In this document: piece by piece, positions 51,311-63,905 of the stretch | Layout of the letters: every line of letters starts with the position of its first letter | Numbering within the stretch: the stretch's first letter is position 1 | Origin: Sphagnum compactum | Lineage: Eukaryota; Bryophyta; Sphagnopsida; Sphagnales | Length of the DNA stretch: 64,000 bases | Direction: 5' to 3' | Assembly (NCBI GenBank): GCA_965153455.1 | Contig: OZ234504.1 | Coordinates: 10,850,001 to 10,914,000 of the forward strand | Translations under genes and position numbers: made by a program | Notes under the pieces: generated by a model | Seen by the model: the letters and a program-made list of their open reading frames with translations, nothing else | Told to the model about the DNA's origin: nothing | The model's database searches: none

Positions 51311-51440
51311 ATGAACAGGTGGTTAGGTGGTACAAGGTCTTTGATTTTGGTCAATTATGGCTGAGAAGGTGAGGGTTCAAATCTCAATTCCAACACGTTA
51401 TTGTCATGATTCACATGACTAAAAAAATCATGATGATGTT
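51260..51440 (+). repeat. tRNA-like SINE-type sequence, copy B
   Basis: A box-A-like TGGTTAGGTGG lies at 51320-51330 and a box-B-like GGTTCAAATCT at 51374-51384, about 45 bases apart, as in the internal RNA polymerase III promoter of tRNA-derived SINEs. The downstream part (GTCATGATT, AATCATGATGATGTTG) matches copy A. It does not form a full tRNA. Confidence 0.65.
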
Positions 51441-52144
51441 GCAAAGAAAAAACTAACAATAAATACACATATGTCAAATCAGGTTTTCAACAATCTCTTG
51501 CATGGTGCACATTTGATTAACAACTTGTCAACAACTCAAGGTAAACAAAATCATGTTTTTGGGTGTTGGTATCATGGGTTTGAGTTGATGACATTTTGTG
51601 CACATGTGGAGTTCTCTCAAAAAACAGAAAAGAATTATCATTACAAACAAAATTCCATTAAAAGTTAAGCCACATCAACTACTAGTTTAGTCATCTTAAA
51701 TCGTTTTAGACATAGTCATATTCGTCATCTCAATCAACACAAACTTACTCAAATTTGACTGAAACCATCTTTGCCTGGTGTCTATTAGTCATAAAAACTA
51801 GCATAAAAACCATGGTTTTGTAGTAGTGTATGACTCTATCAAAATCATCCAGCAAATTTGACTCTCTTAGCAAACTGACATGATACTACTATTTCATCTG
51901 ATCAACTCATAAGTAGCCACCTAAAACTAAGTGTACACATACAAAAAGCTTTTGGGCTCCATGCAGAGAAACTAGCATGGCAGCAAGCTCCGACCCTTGG
52001 ACAAAGAAGCGCCTCAGAGTCCATGACTCTCTATTCATATTTGTAGGCTGGAAGGACTGTTACTTTAAGTGAGTGGCGCATGACTAGTAACAATGCTAAT
52101 AATTCCTTCATCCAGAAGCTTGTACAGAGGTCACATGAAATATT

Positions 52145-55100
52145 TCATTCAATAGTCTTCACACTACTGTCAGTGTTTGATTGTTGCTCCATCCTCACTA
52201 AGGCCTCCAAATACGACTCCACGTTGTCCAGACCACACAATAGTTTGATTCGATCCACTGTTGCAGGGGTGTCTAGACGGAAAATGTTTGTGTTCTTGAG
52301 TTTACTTTCTTCTTTTACATTGGGTTGTGCACACCATCGGGCATTCTCTTTCCGGGCAGCTTTGATGGCATTTTGAATTGCCATGTGGACTGATCCTGCC
52401 AGTAGCAAAGGAGGCTCCCCGACCGCTGCCATGAACCAAAACCTCACATCAACATCAAAAGCACTTGGTCTACAGGAAGAAGAAGCAGCATGACCTACAG
52501 GAGTTATGCATGAAGAACAAACAACCCATTAGTAGTTCAGGAGTGAGTGCAAGGTCACCTTTAGAGGAGAGAACCCGGTGCTGGTGAGCGGGACCATTGT
52601 AGAGCTCAACATGAAAGCGTTGTGGAATGGTGTCCACTGTGGGAACTTTGTACGTCCATGTTCCATCTGACACCAGAGTTCCATTCTTCATCTCCACATC
52701 CTCTGTCATGAAAAACCCAATGCCTTGTACAAATGCACCTTCAACCTGCACAGTTGCCATGACTCAGAACAGGTATGCTCTTTATGCTGATAGTCCTTGA
52801 AAATTTAGCAGCTTCCTTGACATAGTTTTGTAATGCTGTGATCTAAAATCAGCAAGGTACTTCAGAGCAGACAAATTGTATAGAAAGGATGAAGGACGCA
52901 CCTGGCCAATATCAACCGCTGGGTTCAAACTCTTGCCACAGTCATATATGAGATCTGTTGCCAAGATGCTTCTTTCACCCGTGAGCACGTTGATTTCCAC
53001 CTGCCATTTCAACAGAAGTGCATATGGGCTTAATTTTGGTTTCTCATACCACTGAAGAGCCCACTGTGCAGGAAGCCCCCTGCAACAATCCTATTGAAAT
53101 TACTCATTGAAAACCAACTCAAAATTGATCTCATTGTCAAAACATTCTGAAAAGGCCTCACCTCACAAGCTGCAACTCCAAAGAGAAGGTAAAGCCCTGC
53201 ATCTGGTGTCCACTGTGCATATGCTGTCAAGTCTGCAGCGAATGCTGCCTGTTTACATGATTTGCTCCAGACATGGCCATGTAAGTTTCCAGATGTACTT
53301 CATAGACATCCCTAAGTTGATGGATCTTCTTCCATGGCAATCGCTTTAAACATGCAAATTGTGTTTCACTGAACTGGAAGCCCCTCAACAATTCCCACTA
53401 GAAGTTTCTGTTGTGACTCTCAAGAAAGAAAATGTGCAATAATTGTCATAAGCTTTTGAAAGGATCCTGAGATGATCACATTGCATAGACACTAACTCAT
53501 GCAGACAATTCAGAAATCTCAAGCTTGCATCTTCATCCAGTTCTCAATTGCCACACACCACCATCAGAAATTCAATTTAACACACAAGGACAATTTTACC
53601 CACAATTTCTTCTCATTTCTTATGACACAGGTCATCCTTGAAAGCCTAGAGTAGTAAGAACTTCATGAGAATTTGATGTACCTGTGCAATGAGGGTCTCC
53701 CAAGGAAGTTCACCAGTAATCCCTTCCTTTTCAAGTTTTTCCTTGATCGGTCGTAATCTGGCAACCAACATTTGACTAGCTGCTCGGACAGCAGCACAAC
53801 TTCCCTCTGATGTGGTGCTATCACTTGTCATACCTGTGTTTGCCATGCTGATTGTGTCTGCCTGGGCTATCCGTATCTTTGACATGTCAACTCCTCTTCC
53901 CTGTTTAAACAAGCATATTTTTTCCAGATTTGTGCATCAATGCCACAAAACTGCAAATTTAATTATCCTACGATTGTGTTGAAATGTACTGTTCTGCAAT
54001 GACTGTAGAATCTGCCTGGAGGGATGTTTTGTGGAAACTACACAAAACAGGAAGCAACAAGAAGTCTGAACAACAGACTATGGTAATGCGAGCTGACCTG
54101 TGACCACAATTGGCTCAAGGAAAATGCAATCATCTGTCTCACTTTTGTGTAGAGTCCCTGCCCTATTTCAATTCCACCAACTTCTGCCACGATTGAGCCA
54201 TCAGAATAAATGCTCACTTTTGCTACATTGCTATTTGAAGAAACCATGTATATACATGGCACCATTGCAAGGCCTTGCTTGATCCAAATGTTCTCAGCAT
54301 TGAATCTCTCAACTTGTTGTTTTCTCTCTTCCCATTTTGCTGATGCCTTGAGCCTGGCCCATAGCTTAGGTAGGGTATATTCTCCAGACTCATCCACAAA
54401 CTCTGGTTCATTTGTAATTTCTGGCCCATAGAACCTTCCCAGACTTGTTGAAGTGTGAAGGTTTCGCTCTCTTACTTCATCTGCATCCATACCCAACTCA
54501 GAGGCCACACGTTCCACAATTGCATCAGCAATAAATGAGCCTTGAGTGTGACCAGGGCCTCGAAATGCAGTGGTTGGAACCTTGTTTGTCTTACATACTC
54601 TAAGATCAATATCCATTGCACCCCAGTCATATTTTCTCAAGCCTCGCATCAGACAAGAAGGAAACATAGTAGAAAAATCTGGTTCAAACCCTGCCTCCCA
54701 GAATATCTGAGCTTGGAGAGCCAAGATCTTGCCCTCCTTTGTGAACCCAACCTTAAATTTTGTGTGTGTGAGAGAGCGGCCTCCAGTAAGGACCATATCT
54801 GTGTTGCGGTCAAGCACCATTCGCACCGGCTGCTTTAGCTTGTATGCCGCCAGAGCACATGACACTGCAAGCTGAAGTCAGGAAAATGGTGCAGTGATTA
54901 GAAATCATAGAAACAAGGACCATTGTACATAAAGAGCTCATGATTCCATACACTTGGGGCCCAGCAGTGATGTGCAGATTTGTCCTTCACCCCTCAGAGC
55001 AAAACACCCATTTAGTGTTCCTTTTACTTCATTGCCAAAGAATCTTCAATTCCCAAACCTGAACCCTGATTGGAAATAATGGGGACAGTAGATGATCTTA

Positions 55101-58100
55101 CAGGAAGACATCGAGTAACCTTGCCTCCAAAGCCACCCCCAACCCGGCGGGTGATAACACGGATATTGTGCATTGGTAAACCAAGGCAAGCCGCAATGCC
55201 TTGCTGCACATAGGAAGGACATTGTGTGGAGCAATACACGAGCATGCAGCCATCCTCATCTGGGATCACTAATGTGGCCTGTGTCTCCATATAGAAGTGC
55301 TTCTGTGAGTTTGTGGAAACCTGTATGCAACATTACATCAAGTAAAAATCTAATAGCTTCATTTGGCAAGTCAGATTTTAGAAATTGTATTTCTAAGAAT
55401 TGCACTAAGCTTTGAACTCATACCATCTTGAAGATTCATCTTCTACAAAACAGTTTGAAGTCGGAAAACTTGAACAAAGTATACAGCTGAAACAGGATCG
55501 TAAACATATGTACCTCAGCTCCTTCAATTATCAGGTCAGCACCTGCGAACCCTTTGACTATATCTCCAACAGGGTACATTGAGTTCAACGCAAGCCAGTG
55601 CAATTGGTGATAGGAATTTTGATTTATAGCATCCTCAATTGACAGAACTGGGGGACCAACTGTTGTGGTATCATAACCCACTATTACTTTAGCTGCTGCC
55701 TTCTGAGCATGCTCTGCTGTATCTGCAACCTGTTCACTTACACAAGTTTTAGACGCTGACAAACTGCAATGGCCAGCTCTTGCCTCTCATTGCCTAATTT
55801 ACTAGGAGATTGCAACAATGCAACAATCCCACTTTGTAAAGAACTAATTTCCAATCAGCATAGACAATCAATAATAATTTACTTGCAAGTGTACATACCA
55901 CAACACCCAAAAGGTGGCCCACATATTCGACTACATCTGTGGCAAAAAGAGGCTCCTGATGGACAATGCTGGCAGCCAAAACATTCTTCCCACCAGGTGG
56001 CACATCCTGGGCAGAGACATATGTCACAATGCCAGCAGACTCCAAGGCTGCCTTCAAATCAATGTGTTGTACTTTGGCAAAAGCCTCTTGACTATATACA
56101 AATGCACCATGCAGGCAATTTTCAGGTGATGGTATGTCATCCACATATGTAGCCTCTCCTGCCAGAAATGGTTTAAGGTTTAGGGGTTAACCCTGAGCTG
56201 CACACTTAACCCACTGATTGCACTTCCTGTGTGCATGACAAGTCTAAAATCCTCAATAGATCATGTTTTTCTCTGAGGCGGCTCTGTGCAAAATGTGAAA
56301 AGGATTATGAATTCTCATTGACATTCTACGAGTGAAAAACCATTGATAAGTCTAATCTCTGTCTTGGTCAAAATGATGGGAGAGCCAAATACCAGATGCT
56401 TGCAGCTCAGCCACCATTTTAGGTACAGGTTGACCAACAGGATAATTATCATCAAGAGGAGTAAAGGTCTGCTTTCCCTTATTCAACAACTGATTCTTAT
56501 GTTGCCACTTCTTGACACTCTTCTCCTGTTTGATGTTCTGACATCAAAGAAAAGATATCCAACAATTAAGAACATAAATTCGTGAGGCTAGAGAACTATG
56601 GGAAGCAAATAGTCAATATGAATTGAAATGCCAGAAAAATATGACATTTTGGTGCATTGATCTGACCTTGGGGATTGTAATAGCTCCAGCTCCAAGAAAA
56701 GGTCTGAGAAACTCAAACAAAAAAGCAACAGCAACGCTCACTCTGTACTCAGCCTTGCTTGTTTCAGTGGATGGAACAACATCAATCTTCAGTAACCGGA
56801 GAGCCTCCAATACCACACTTGGAGTCACAGCTTTATGTGAAAGAAATTTCTCAACCCCATGGGCTCGAATTGCATGTTTTGTTCCAAAGGCACCAAATGC
56901 AAATCTTCCTTCCTCAATAACATTTTGGGTGGGGTTGTTTCCCTCCTCCTCTTTGGGTGTAGACACCCGGGCAAAGAAGGCTGCATTCACATAGGCAAGA
57001 GCATTTCCCAAGGGCCTAGGTGATGCTCTGAAGGTCTTGAACATCACTCGGGAGCAACAAGAAGAGTTTCCAAGAGTATCATCACCCTTGTTGCTTTTGT
57101 GCCAATCTGTCAAAGGTATTCTCACAGACTGCAGAACACAACCACTACCAGGTATCCCTTTTGCAAGAAAATCCTCCAGGCTAGATTCCTCCAACAGAAC
57201 ATGGTTTCCCCTTTTGCTAAGACACTTAACACTAGCTCCTGCTCCAAGAAGGATGGTAGCAATGTCTGATGGGAACTGGAATTGCTGGGCAATTATCAAA
57301 TTCCCCCCTACACTCCCTCGATTTCGCACATGTCCAGTGGCCACTTTCTTGAGGTGGGAAGCTAAAGCCAATGCTATTGAATCCACCCCTGTCCCCTCCG
57401 CTTGTCTAAACCCATTTTCACAATCATGCAAATGAGACTCATCTTTTGTAGGTTGAAAATTCTCAAGGAGGTCAATAAGCTTTGCAAGGCTGATGGCTGC
57501 ACCAACTTCAATTGCATAGGCATCTTGATCAATAGACAATAGCTCAGGTACCTGGAGAAACTCAACAGGAATGAGCTCTTATAGATGGATGTGTCATGAT
57601 TGATGCAAAATGTTACTGAATCACAAAGTACCTTCCATTCTTTAAAGCGCATCTTAGGTAACAACAGAATATAATATCCACATGATGCTATCAGCCTAGC
57701 ACCCACAGAATGAGAGAGAATTACAAGCAACAAGGATACAAGGCAAGGAAAGAAACCACAGTCATTGAAAACACAGGATACCATGATCCCTTTGATCTTC
57801 TTCTTGCAGGGACATATATATAAGCATGGGAGTAATTTTACCTGACTGATGTCAATGAAGACCTCTGGGTTCACGTGTTTGTAATAGCCGGCACTTGTGT
57901 TGCCCACCACAAGCTTCACTTTCCTCTCACCTTCATACTTTGCCATTGCATCAAAGACCTCCTCCATCTTTGTTGCAGTGATCCAGAGCCGTTCTTGAGT
58001 ATAAGCTCCTCCTGCTCCACTTTCAACATGCCTGAACCTCACTTGCCCTGATGCATCCATTGCTGATGCATTGCCAGTAGCTCCTTTGACCCAAGCTTGA

Positions 58101-59121
58101 TATCGTGCAACATGTCTCTCACTAGCATCTATCTCCTCCAGCAAAAATTGTGGGAAAACAGGGTCCAAACTTGCATCGTAAGGCGGAAGAGATCCACCTT
58201 TTGATGCTCGTGTGAACTCATTGATTCCTAGATCCTCTAAATCAACATTGCTTGCAAAGCTCTTGCATGCATCAAGAATGGGTCTATAACCTGTACACCT
58301 GCATATATTCCCAGACACTGCTCTCTCAGCATCTACATCTGTCAAGCCAGAAAGCCCTCGCTGCTTTTCATGCCCAATTTCATGGTATGGCTCATGTGTT
58401 GTAGCAGGAACACATTTCCTGAGACAACCATATATTGCCATTGTCATTCCTGGAGTGCAATAGCCACACTGAGAAGCATGGAACCCTGAAAGCCTTTCAT
58501 GAATTGGATGAAGTCCAGTTCGCTGGTTTCCAAGACCTTCAGTTGTGGTGATTGCACAGCGATCTATGGAGCCAAGGAGTGTAAGACAGGAGTTGATGGT
58601 CATCTCTTCCATTCTCTTGCTGTTTCGATTGTATCTTGAAAGGAACACCACACATGCTCCACATCCCCCTGTTTAACACCATGCCACAACAGAACCCCAA
58701 ATCCAGGACCCAAAAAAATCCATCATTCTCTCTCTGTGTCTGTGTAGCTCTCTGTCCCTCTCTGTGTGTGCTTGTCTACACAAAACTAAACTGCCAATCT
58801 ATTCACCTGAAGGAAATCCTGCACACCACACCGGCCTGAAACACACATCTGAATTCTGTTTGCAATTTATCCATAAATGACAACATGAAGACGATATGAG
58901 GACCCAACCCCATGTACTACTATTGCACTTCACCCACCTTCTCCACAGCCGCACTTGGTGCCACGAAAAGTAGTCTGAGTCCGAAGGTAAGTGAGGAGAG
59001 TCATAGCTGGATCGATGTTAGCGAGCTCAACTCGAGTCCCATTCAGAGCAAAGACGAGGGGCTCAGCAGCTGCTGCTGCTGCTGTTGCTGCTCCACCTGG
59101 AAGTTCCAGGCCGGGTGCCAT
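52145..59121 (-). CDS. AO: Aldehyde oxidase (molybdenum hydroxylase)
   Basis: Oxidises aldehydes to acids in the cytosol using molybdenum cofactor, two 2Fe-2S clusters and FAD; in seed plants relatives make abscisic acid from abscisic aldehyde. Thirteen exons (minus): 59121-58938, 58668-57842, 57551-56667, 56537-56393, 56158-55899, 55729-55514, 55320-55102, 54871-54098, 53900-53682, 53248-53162, 53000-52902, 52745-52559, 52425-52145. All joins keep phase, giving 1460 residues, about 100 more than usual plant forms. First cluster: CGEGGCGAC (Cys59, 64, 67) and Cys89. Second: SQCGYCTPG (129, 132) and NICRCTG (184, 186). FAD site RGSVGGNL (about 415-422), molybdenum-domain GGGFGGK (900-906), AFRGPGHTQ (1014-1022) and catalytic Glu1371 in AVGEPPLLLA. 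AFRGPGHTQ rather than the xanthine dehydrogenase form AFRGFGGPQ, and the loss of the NAD-binding features, favour oxidase. An alanine run from a GCx repeat sits at 11-19. All key residues are present. Confidence 0.95.
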
Positions 59122-59538
59122 GGCGATGGCGGAGCTATAATTTTTGTAACTATTGCAATGTATTGTCTACTGCTTCCAAAGAAGTGATACAGTGAGCTGA
59201 TTACTCTTTGTGCTGCAGATCAGAGCTCAAGCTCCTTCGCCAAGAATGACACACAAAGGAACCCAAGCTTGTTGAAACACAAAATCGTAACGTTTTTGAA
59301 GCTAACCACGGACACACCGAGTGCGGGGTTTTTACGAGAAGACGAATGGATCCCAGAAGCTCTGTCGACTCACATTTCTGTGCTGTTAGAAAATGCTGAC
59401 AAGACACAACACCCGCAAAGCCAAAAAAAAGGGAGACACAGACAGCGAAAGAGAGACGAGAGAAGGGCACATAAAACACACACAAAAATAAGTCCCCCAT
59501 CGCTGACGACTACGTATGCTGTGCTAATTGATGCACAT
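59122..59538 (-). promoter_or_regulatory. Promoter-side region of aldehyde oxidase
   Basis: About 400 bases between the start codon and a MITE-like element; purine-rich near 59430-59475. No TATA box I would defend. Confidence 0.35.
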
Positions 59539-59871
59539 GGTGGACCTTCGACAAGGGTCCAGGGTCCAATTTCCTAGCCAACCAATTTGAACTGATTTGA
59601 AGCAAATTGAATCCTTGAGTTGGCCTGGACCTTGGTCCCTAGCCTGATTCTTGGTTCTCCAAATCAGGAGCTCTCCTTTTAGCACTGTTTTTGGGTCCGA
59701 ACCAATTGATTTTCCCTCCAAAACAGGTGCCATGTAGGTTTAGCCTCAATTTGCCACTTTTTGGTCTTGGACCCTTGTCTAAAGGCCTTTGGACCAATTT
59801 AAAGCTTTTGACCAATAAGATTGATTGAATTTATTGGTCCCTGGACCTTGGACCCTCGTCTAAACTCACCC
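59539..59871. mobile_element. MITE-like element with imperfect terminal inverted repeats
   Basis: The left end (GGTGGACCTTCGACAAGGGT, 59539-59558) and the reverse complement of the right end (GGTGAGTTTAGACGAGGGTC, 59851-59870) correspond, followed by CCAGGGTCCAAT-like bases on both sides. Related GGACC and TTGGTCC motifs repeat inside. No target duplication is certain and no protein is encoded. Confidence 0.65.
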
Positions 59872-60358
59872 TAAGATGATAACCAACAAAAAGAAAAACA
59901 CAAAATACACACAAATATAGTACCTACATGTGTGTACATAGGTGACTTGCCATAAATTAAATTACTTATTATTATTTTGTTGAAGTTTTTGAAAAAGATT
60001 TAGCCCTGTGGTTGAAAATTTCAAAACTTTAAAATTTAGGAATCAGGAATCTTGAACCAAGAATCGATCCTAGGCCTAATAATACAGATAAGCACATATT
60101 AGTTTGTGAACACACTAGCCACAAGGACAATAAGAGAACTTTAGAGTTTAGATAGAGTTTAATATATAAATTCTTTATATGTGGAAAAGTCCAAAATTAA
60201 AAACTCATGTGACAAATCTTAAATTTTTTTCAAATAAATAAATTATTGAGCACTTGTGGGCCAAACCCTCCGAGGTCTCACAGTATGCAAATATCGAATG
60301 ACATGAAGACAAACACACAGGTGGTCCAAAAAAAACAGAAGCACATATAGAGGTGGGC
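59872..60358. other. AT-rich intergenic DNA
   Basis: Contains a tRNA-like stretch around 60005-60120 but no full RNA gene or exon. Confidence 0.4.
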
Positions 60359-60511
60359 GAAAGGGGCGGAACTCTATACTTCAAAATAGAACCTTCTATT
60401 TTGGGGGAGCCTCCATAGTTTCATAGGTTTTTTGAGTGATGGGCCAAGCAAATTGGCTCATTGCAAAAAAAAAAACAAAATTGAACTTGGGAGGCACTTC
60501 ATCTAATTAAT
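60359..60511. repeat. Dispersed ~150-bp repeat, copy 2
   Basis: Second copy of the repeat at 34221-34369, in the same orientation. Here the left part holds a perfect palindrome CAAAATAGAA, CC, TTCTATTTTG (about 60384-60405). Confidence 0.85.
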
Positions 60512-62439
60512 GCAAAGCACAATAGGTATCTCACCTACATCACCTACTTTCCTAGACAAGTCAGTTGCTGGACCACTACATTTCCTGCAAGTGGATTTGC
60601 CTCCTTATAGGGAGTTGGGGGTCACGAAATATGCTGCATTTCTTGATGTTAAATAGTAGCTGCATGTTCATTGACATATCAAACTTTTTACTTATCAATT
60701 ACAGTGAGACGCAAAGGGTCCATCTACCCTCCGTTGGTGGGAGGAGAAGGCTTATTTGACAATGGTTGTTTTTTTTGAAGTGTTGACATAGATGGAAGAT
60801 GCTTCATGTGTGCAACATCATGTGCATTAAATTCATTGCAAGTTAGATGCACGGGACTAGTAAAACGTCATTTATAAAATTTGTAACAATTTCAAAGCAC
60901 ATTAAAAAACAAAGTCCATGGAGTGAAGTAAAAACAAAAAACATCTTGCATTGATTTTGAATGTAGATGTTTAAGGCTCAGGAAATCAAAGGTGACAGTT
61001 TTTTAGAGTCAATTATTACAAAATTGAGATTTTTTTTTTGAAATTTGTCCTTTCATTAATTAAAATGAACCCAACATTCCTCTGATTTTAGAGTGGGTGG
61101 TTTTGAGTGGCACCACCCAAAAAGCCTTCACCCAAATGGTAGTGGGGAATCCATTTTGAAAATGTGGCAAGAATTCTAAACATTTTCAAACATTGCAAAA
61201 ATTGATTTTTGCCTAATGTCCCTCTAGTGACGAGCAGTAATGATTCTTGAAAGGTTGCAATCATCTGAAATAAGTCATGAAATTCAAAGAGGACTTAAGT
61301 TCATCTTGCATGCGTCCATAATACAACACAATGATCAATTGCAACTCCAATTTGACCTAGTGTGTAAGACCAAGAAACACCCCCACATGATCATAATCTA
61401 AATAACAAAGGGAAAATTGTCTTACATTCAACTTGCAACAATTTGAGAATGTTGATCTCAAAATGGGTAGTCAACAATTAAAAAGGCCAAGAAATCCTGA
61501 GAACTCACACCTCCTAACCTACATTTCAATTGGCATTGCTAGTAAAGGCCAACAACACATATGCAATAAGCTAAGATCCAAGCATGGTATGAACATTGTG
61601 AAAACGACGCTTCACAAAATTCAAATCCCTTTTGATTTTTTAAAGTTATAGTTTAATTGCACACATGTGATATTAGGTGACCAAAAGCCAAGCTCTCGTA
61701 AAAACTTGGTTACTCATCATTCACAAAATTCCATGCAACTTGCGCAAGTGTATTTGTAACCACTTGAAACTTCCTAATGGCTACCACCAATGGCTTGTAG
61801 GGATGATGAATGTTAATAGATCAAAGTCCAATGTGGTGAACATTAGCCTTTTTCCCAATAGCACATTTTCCTTTTCTCTTTGTAAACATCTTAAACATCT
61901 ACACACATCACAGTCATCCACAATACCCAAAGTTACCGTAGACCTTAATAATAGTAAAATGCAAACCTCATATTCAAACCTTATGCTTGGCTATGGCTTT
62001 CCAAAATCCCTAATTAGCCATTAGCCATTGTAAAAGTTCATTGATGTTTCATCTCTAACAAAAATAATGCACACCATGTTCAAGAAATCCATCGGGACAA
62101 TGCATGCTTATATTTATTGATTATACTCCTTACTTATGGTTGGATGGGACGAGAATGTAACAAAAGCTACAAATGCTACAAGTAGAGATAGATTAATGGT
62201 TGCTTCATATTTTGACTTCACCATCTTTTCTACATCAATGACTCTAACTTTACATGTTATATTTGTTGTAATAAGAACTCCTTTTGCCACCATCTCATTA
62301 CTATTGTTATTTTCAAATTCCCCTTCCCAAACCCTAAAACACACTTATCCCTGAAAACTTGTCAGTGATGAAAACTCTAACATACCACAAAAGTTTATAA
62401 ATATTTTCATTAACCTTGTTTAATAGGGTTTGATAGGTT
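60512..62439. other. AT-rich intergenic DNA
   Basis: Open stretches of 70 to 115 codons on the plus strand (61433-62024) have no start context, splice sites or family resemblance I can defend. Confidence 0.45.
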
Positions 62440-62902
62440 CATAAGAATTTTTGGAGGACCAATGAAATTACTAAAAAAAGACCATTTTTTTTCAATGCTT
62501 AATAAAGTAGGGTTACATGTAGGCTTGCAGATTTTTTTTCAAACCAGTGAGATTATTGAATTTGATGATTTTTAAAAAAAATCTTGAATAAAGTAATAAT
62601 CAAAATGTGTAATTGTTATTGATAAATAAATTCTAGTAAAATACTTGTGCACTTTATTTTAAAGATCTCATTTGAGGTCTCAAATAAAGATAGGGTGACA
62701 TTTTCAGACCAATGGGATTAGTAAATTTGGTAGTTTGATTTTGATTTTTTAAAAACTATCTTTGGTGAACTAACAATCAAAATGTGTAATTATTATTTAT
62801 AAACAGGGTTCCAGCAAAAAGAAATTCTTTCCTACAACCCCCACTAATTCAGGTTTTAAAATCTCATGTGAAATCTCAAATATGGACAGGGCAACATGAC
62901 CT
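62440..62902. repeat. Degenerate ~165-200-bp tandem repeat
   Basis: Units near 62536 and 62702 (and a partial one near 62440) share TTCA-ACCA-TG-GATTA, AATAATCAAAATGTGTAATT-like, and AAATCTCAT-TGA-TCTCAAATA in that order. Confidence 0.6.
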
Positions 62903-63299
62903 CACAAACATCCAGTATTTTTGGAAGGTGCTCAAGGCCTTCCCCTCAACAAGGGGAAGGAGGAAAAAGGGGAAGAGTCCATTTGGAGTTTAGGGTTTCT
63001 TGTTCAGGGTTTGAAGTTTATATTAATGTTGAGCGGGTATTAGACAAAATGTGAAAACCAGATAGGATTTCAAGTTGATTTTCAATTTGAAACTTTCAGG
63101 GTATCACATTGAGTGATGCCCTTTATGAACCCGGACGACAAGGTTTCATATAATGTGAGATTCAAGCCTTTGAAACCCTAATCAAATGTATATTTAAATT
63201 TATTGAAACCCTGACAGGGCATTAAACAAAATCAGGGTTAAGGTTTCAAGGTTTAAAATTAATTAGGTAGTTAGTAGTCAGTAGGGTTTACTGTTTAAT

Positions 63300-63345
63300 C
63301 AATAGTTAGTAGTTAGTTTAGGGTTTAGTTAGGTTTAGGGTTTAA
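63300..63345 (+). repeat. Telomere-like TTTAGGG motifs
   Basis: Two TTTAGGG units and close variants lie at about 63316-63340, with scattered GTTTAGGGTTT words around 62990 and 63250. Too few and too spread to be a telomere; more like telo-box or interstitial telomeric sequence. Confidence 0.6.
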
Positions 63346-63659
63346 CAAGCAAGTGGCACCGCTTGATGTTTGATCTAAAACAAATGTTAGGGCGCTGTAC
63401 AGTGCTCGATGAGGGGTATTTAGCGTGTTGCGGTCTGTAGGGTACCCCCCCCCCCCCAAAGGGTATAATATGGTACAGAGGACTCAGACAGACAGACATT
63501 TTTATCACATAAATTCACAACGTTGTCTTACATGCCTGTACATAGCATGGGAGCAGCGTGTTTTTTCTAGGATTTTTTTTGAAGTCATCATATAGGTTCC
63601 AACAGGTCGCCTCGCTTCCCTGTAGCCAGATTTGCAAACCTTCTACCACTACAAAGTTA

Positions 63660-63905
63660 ACTACTTTAACTTTTTTTTTTCATATTCGGGTTGTGACAAC
63701 CTCTAAGTTAACTATTTTTTTTCATCCTCGGGTTGTGACAACCTCTAAGTTAACTATTTTTTTTCATCCTCGGGTTGTGACAACCTCTTAGTTAACTATT
63801 TTTTTTCATCCTCGGGTTGTGACAACCTCTAAATTAACTTTTTTTTTTTCATCCTCGGGTTGTGACAACCTCTAAGTTAACTATTTTTTTTCATCCTCAG
63901 GTTGT
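63660..63905. repeat. ~43-bp minisatellite with palindromic core, six copies
   Basis: Units contain a T run, TTCATCCTCGGGTTGTGACA and ACCTCTAAGTTAACT. The core GGTTGTGACAACC pairs with itself around a three-base centre. Copies two to five are nearly identical; the first and last are diverged. Confidence 0.92.

Noticed and set aside
63300-63345. Chromosome end (telomere)
   Set aside because: Only two TTTAGGG units occur, and ordinary sequence continues beyond them.
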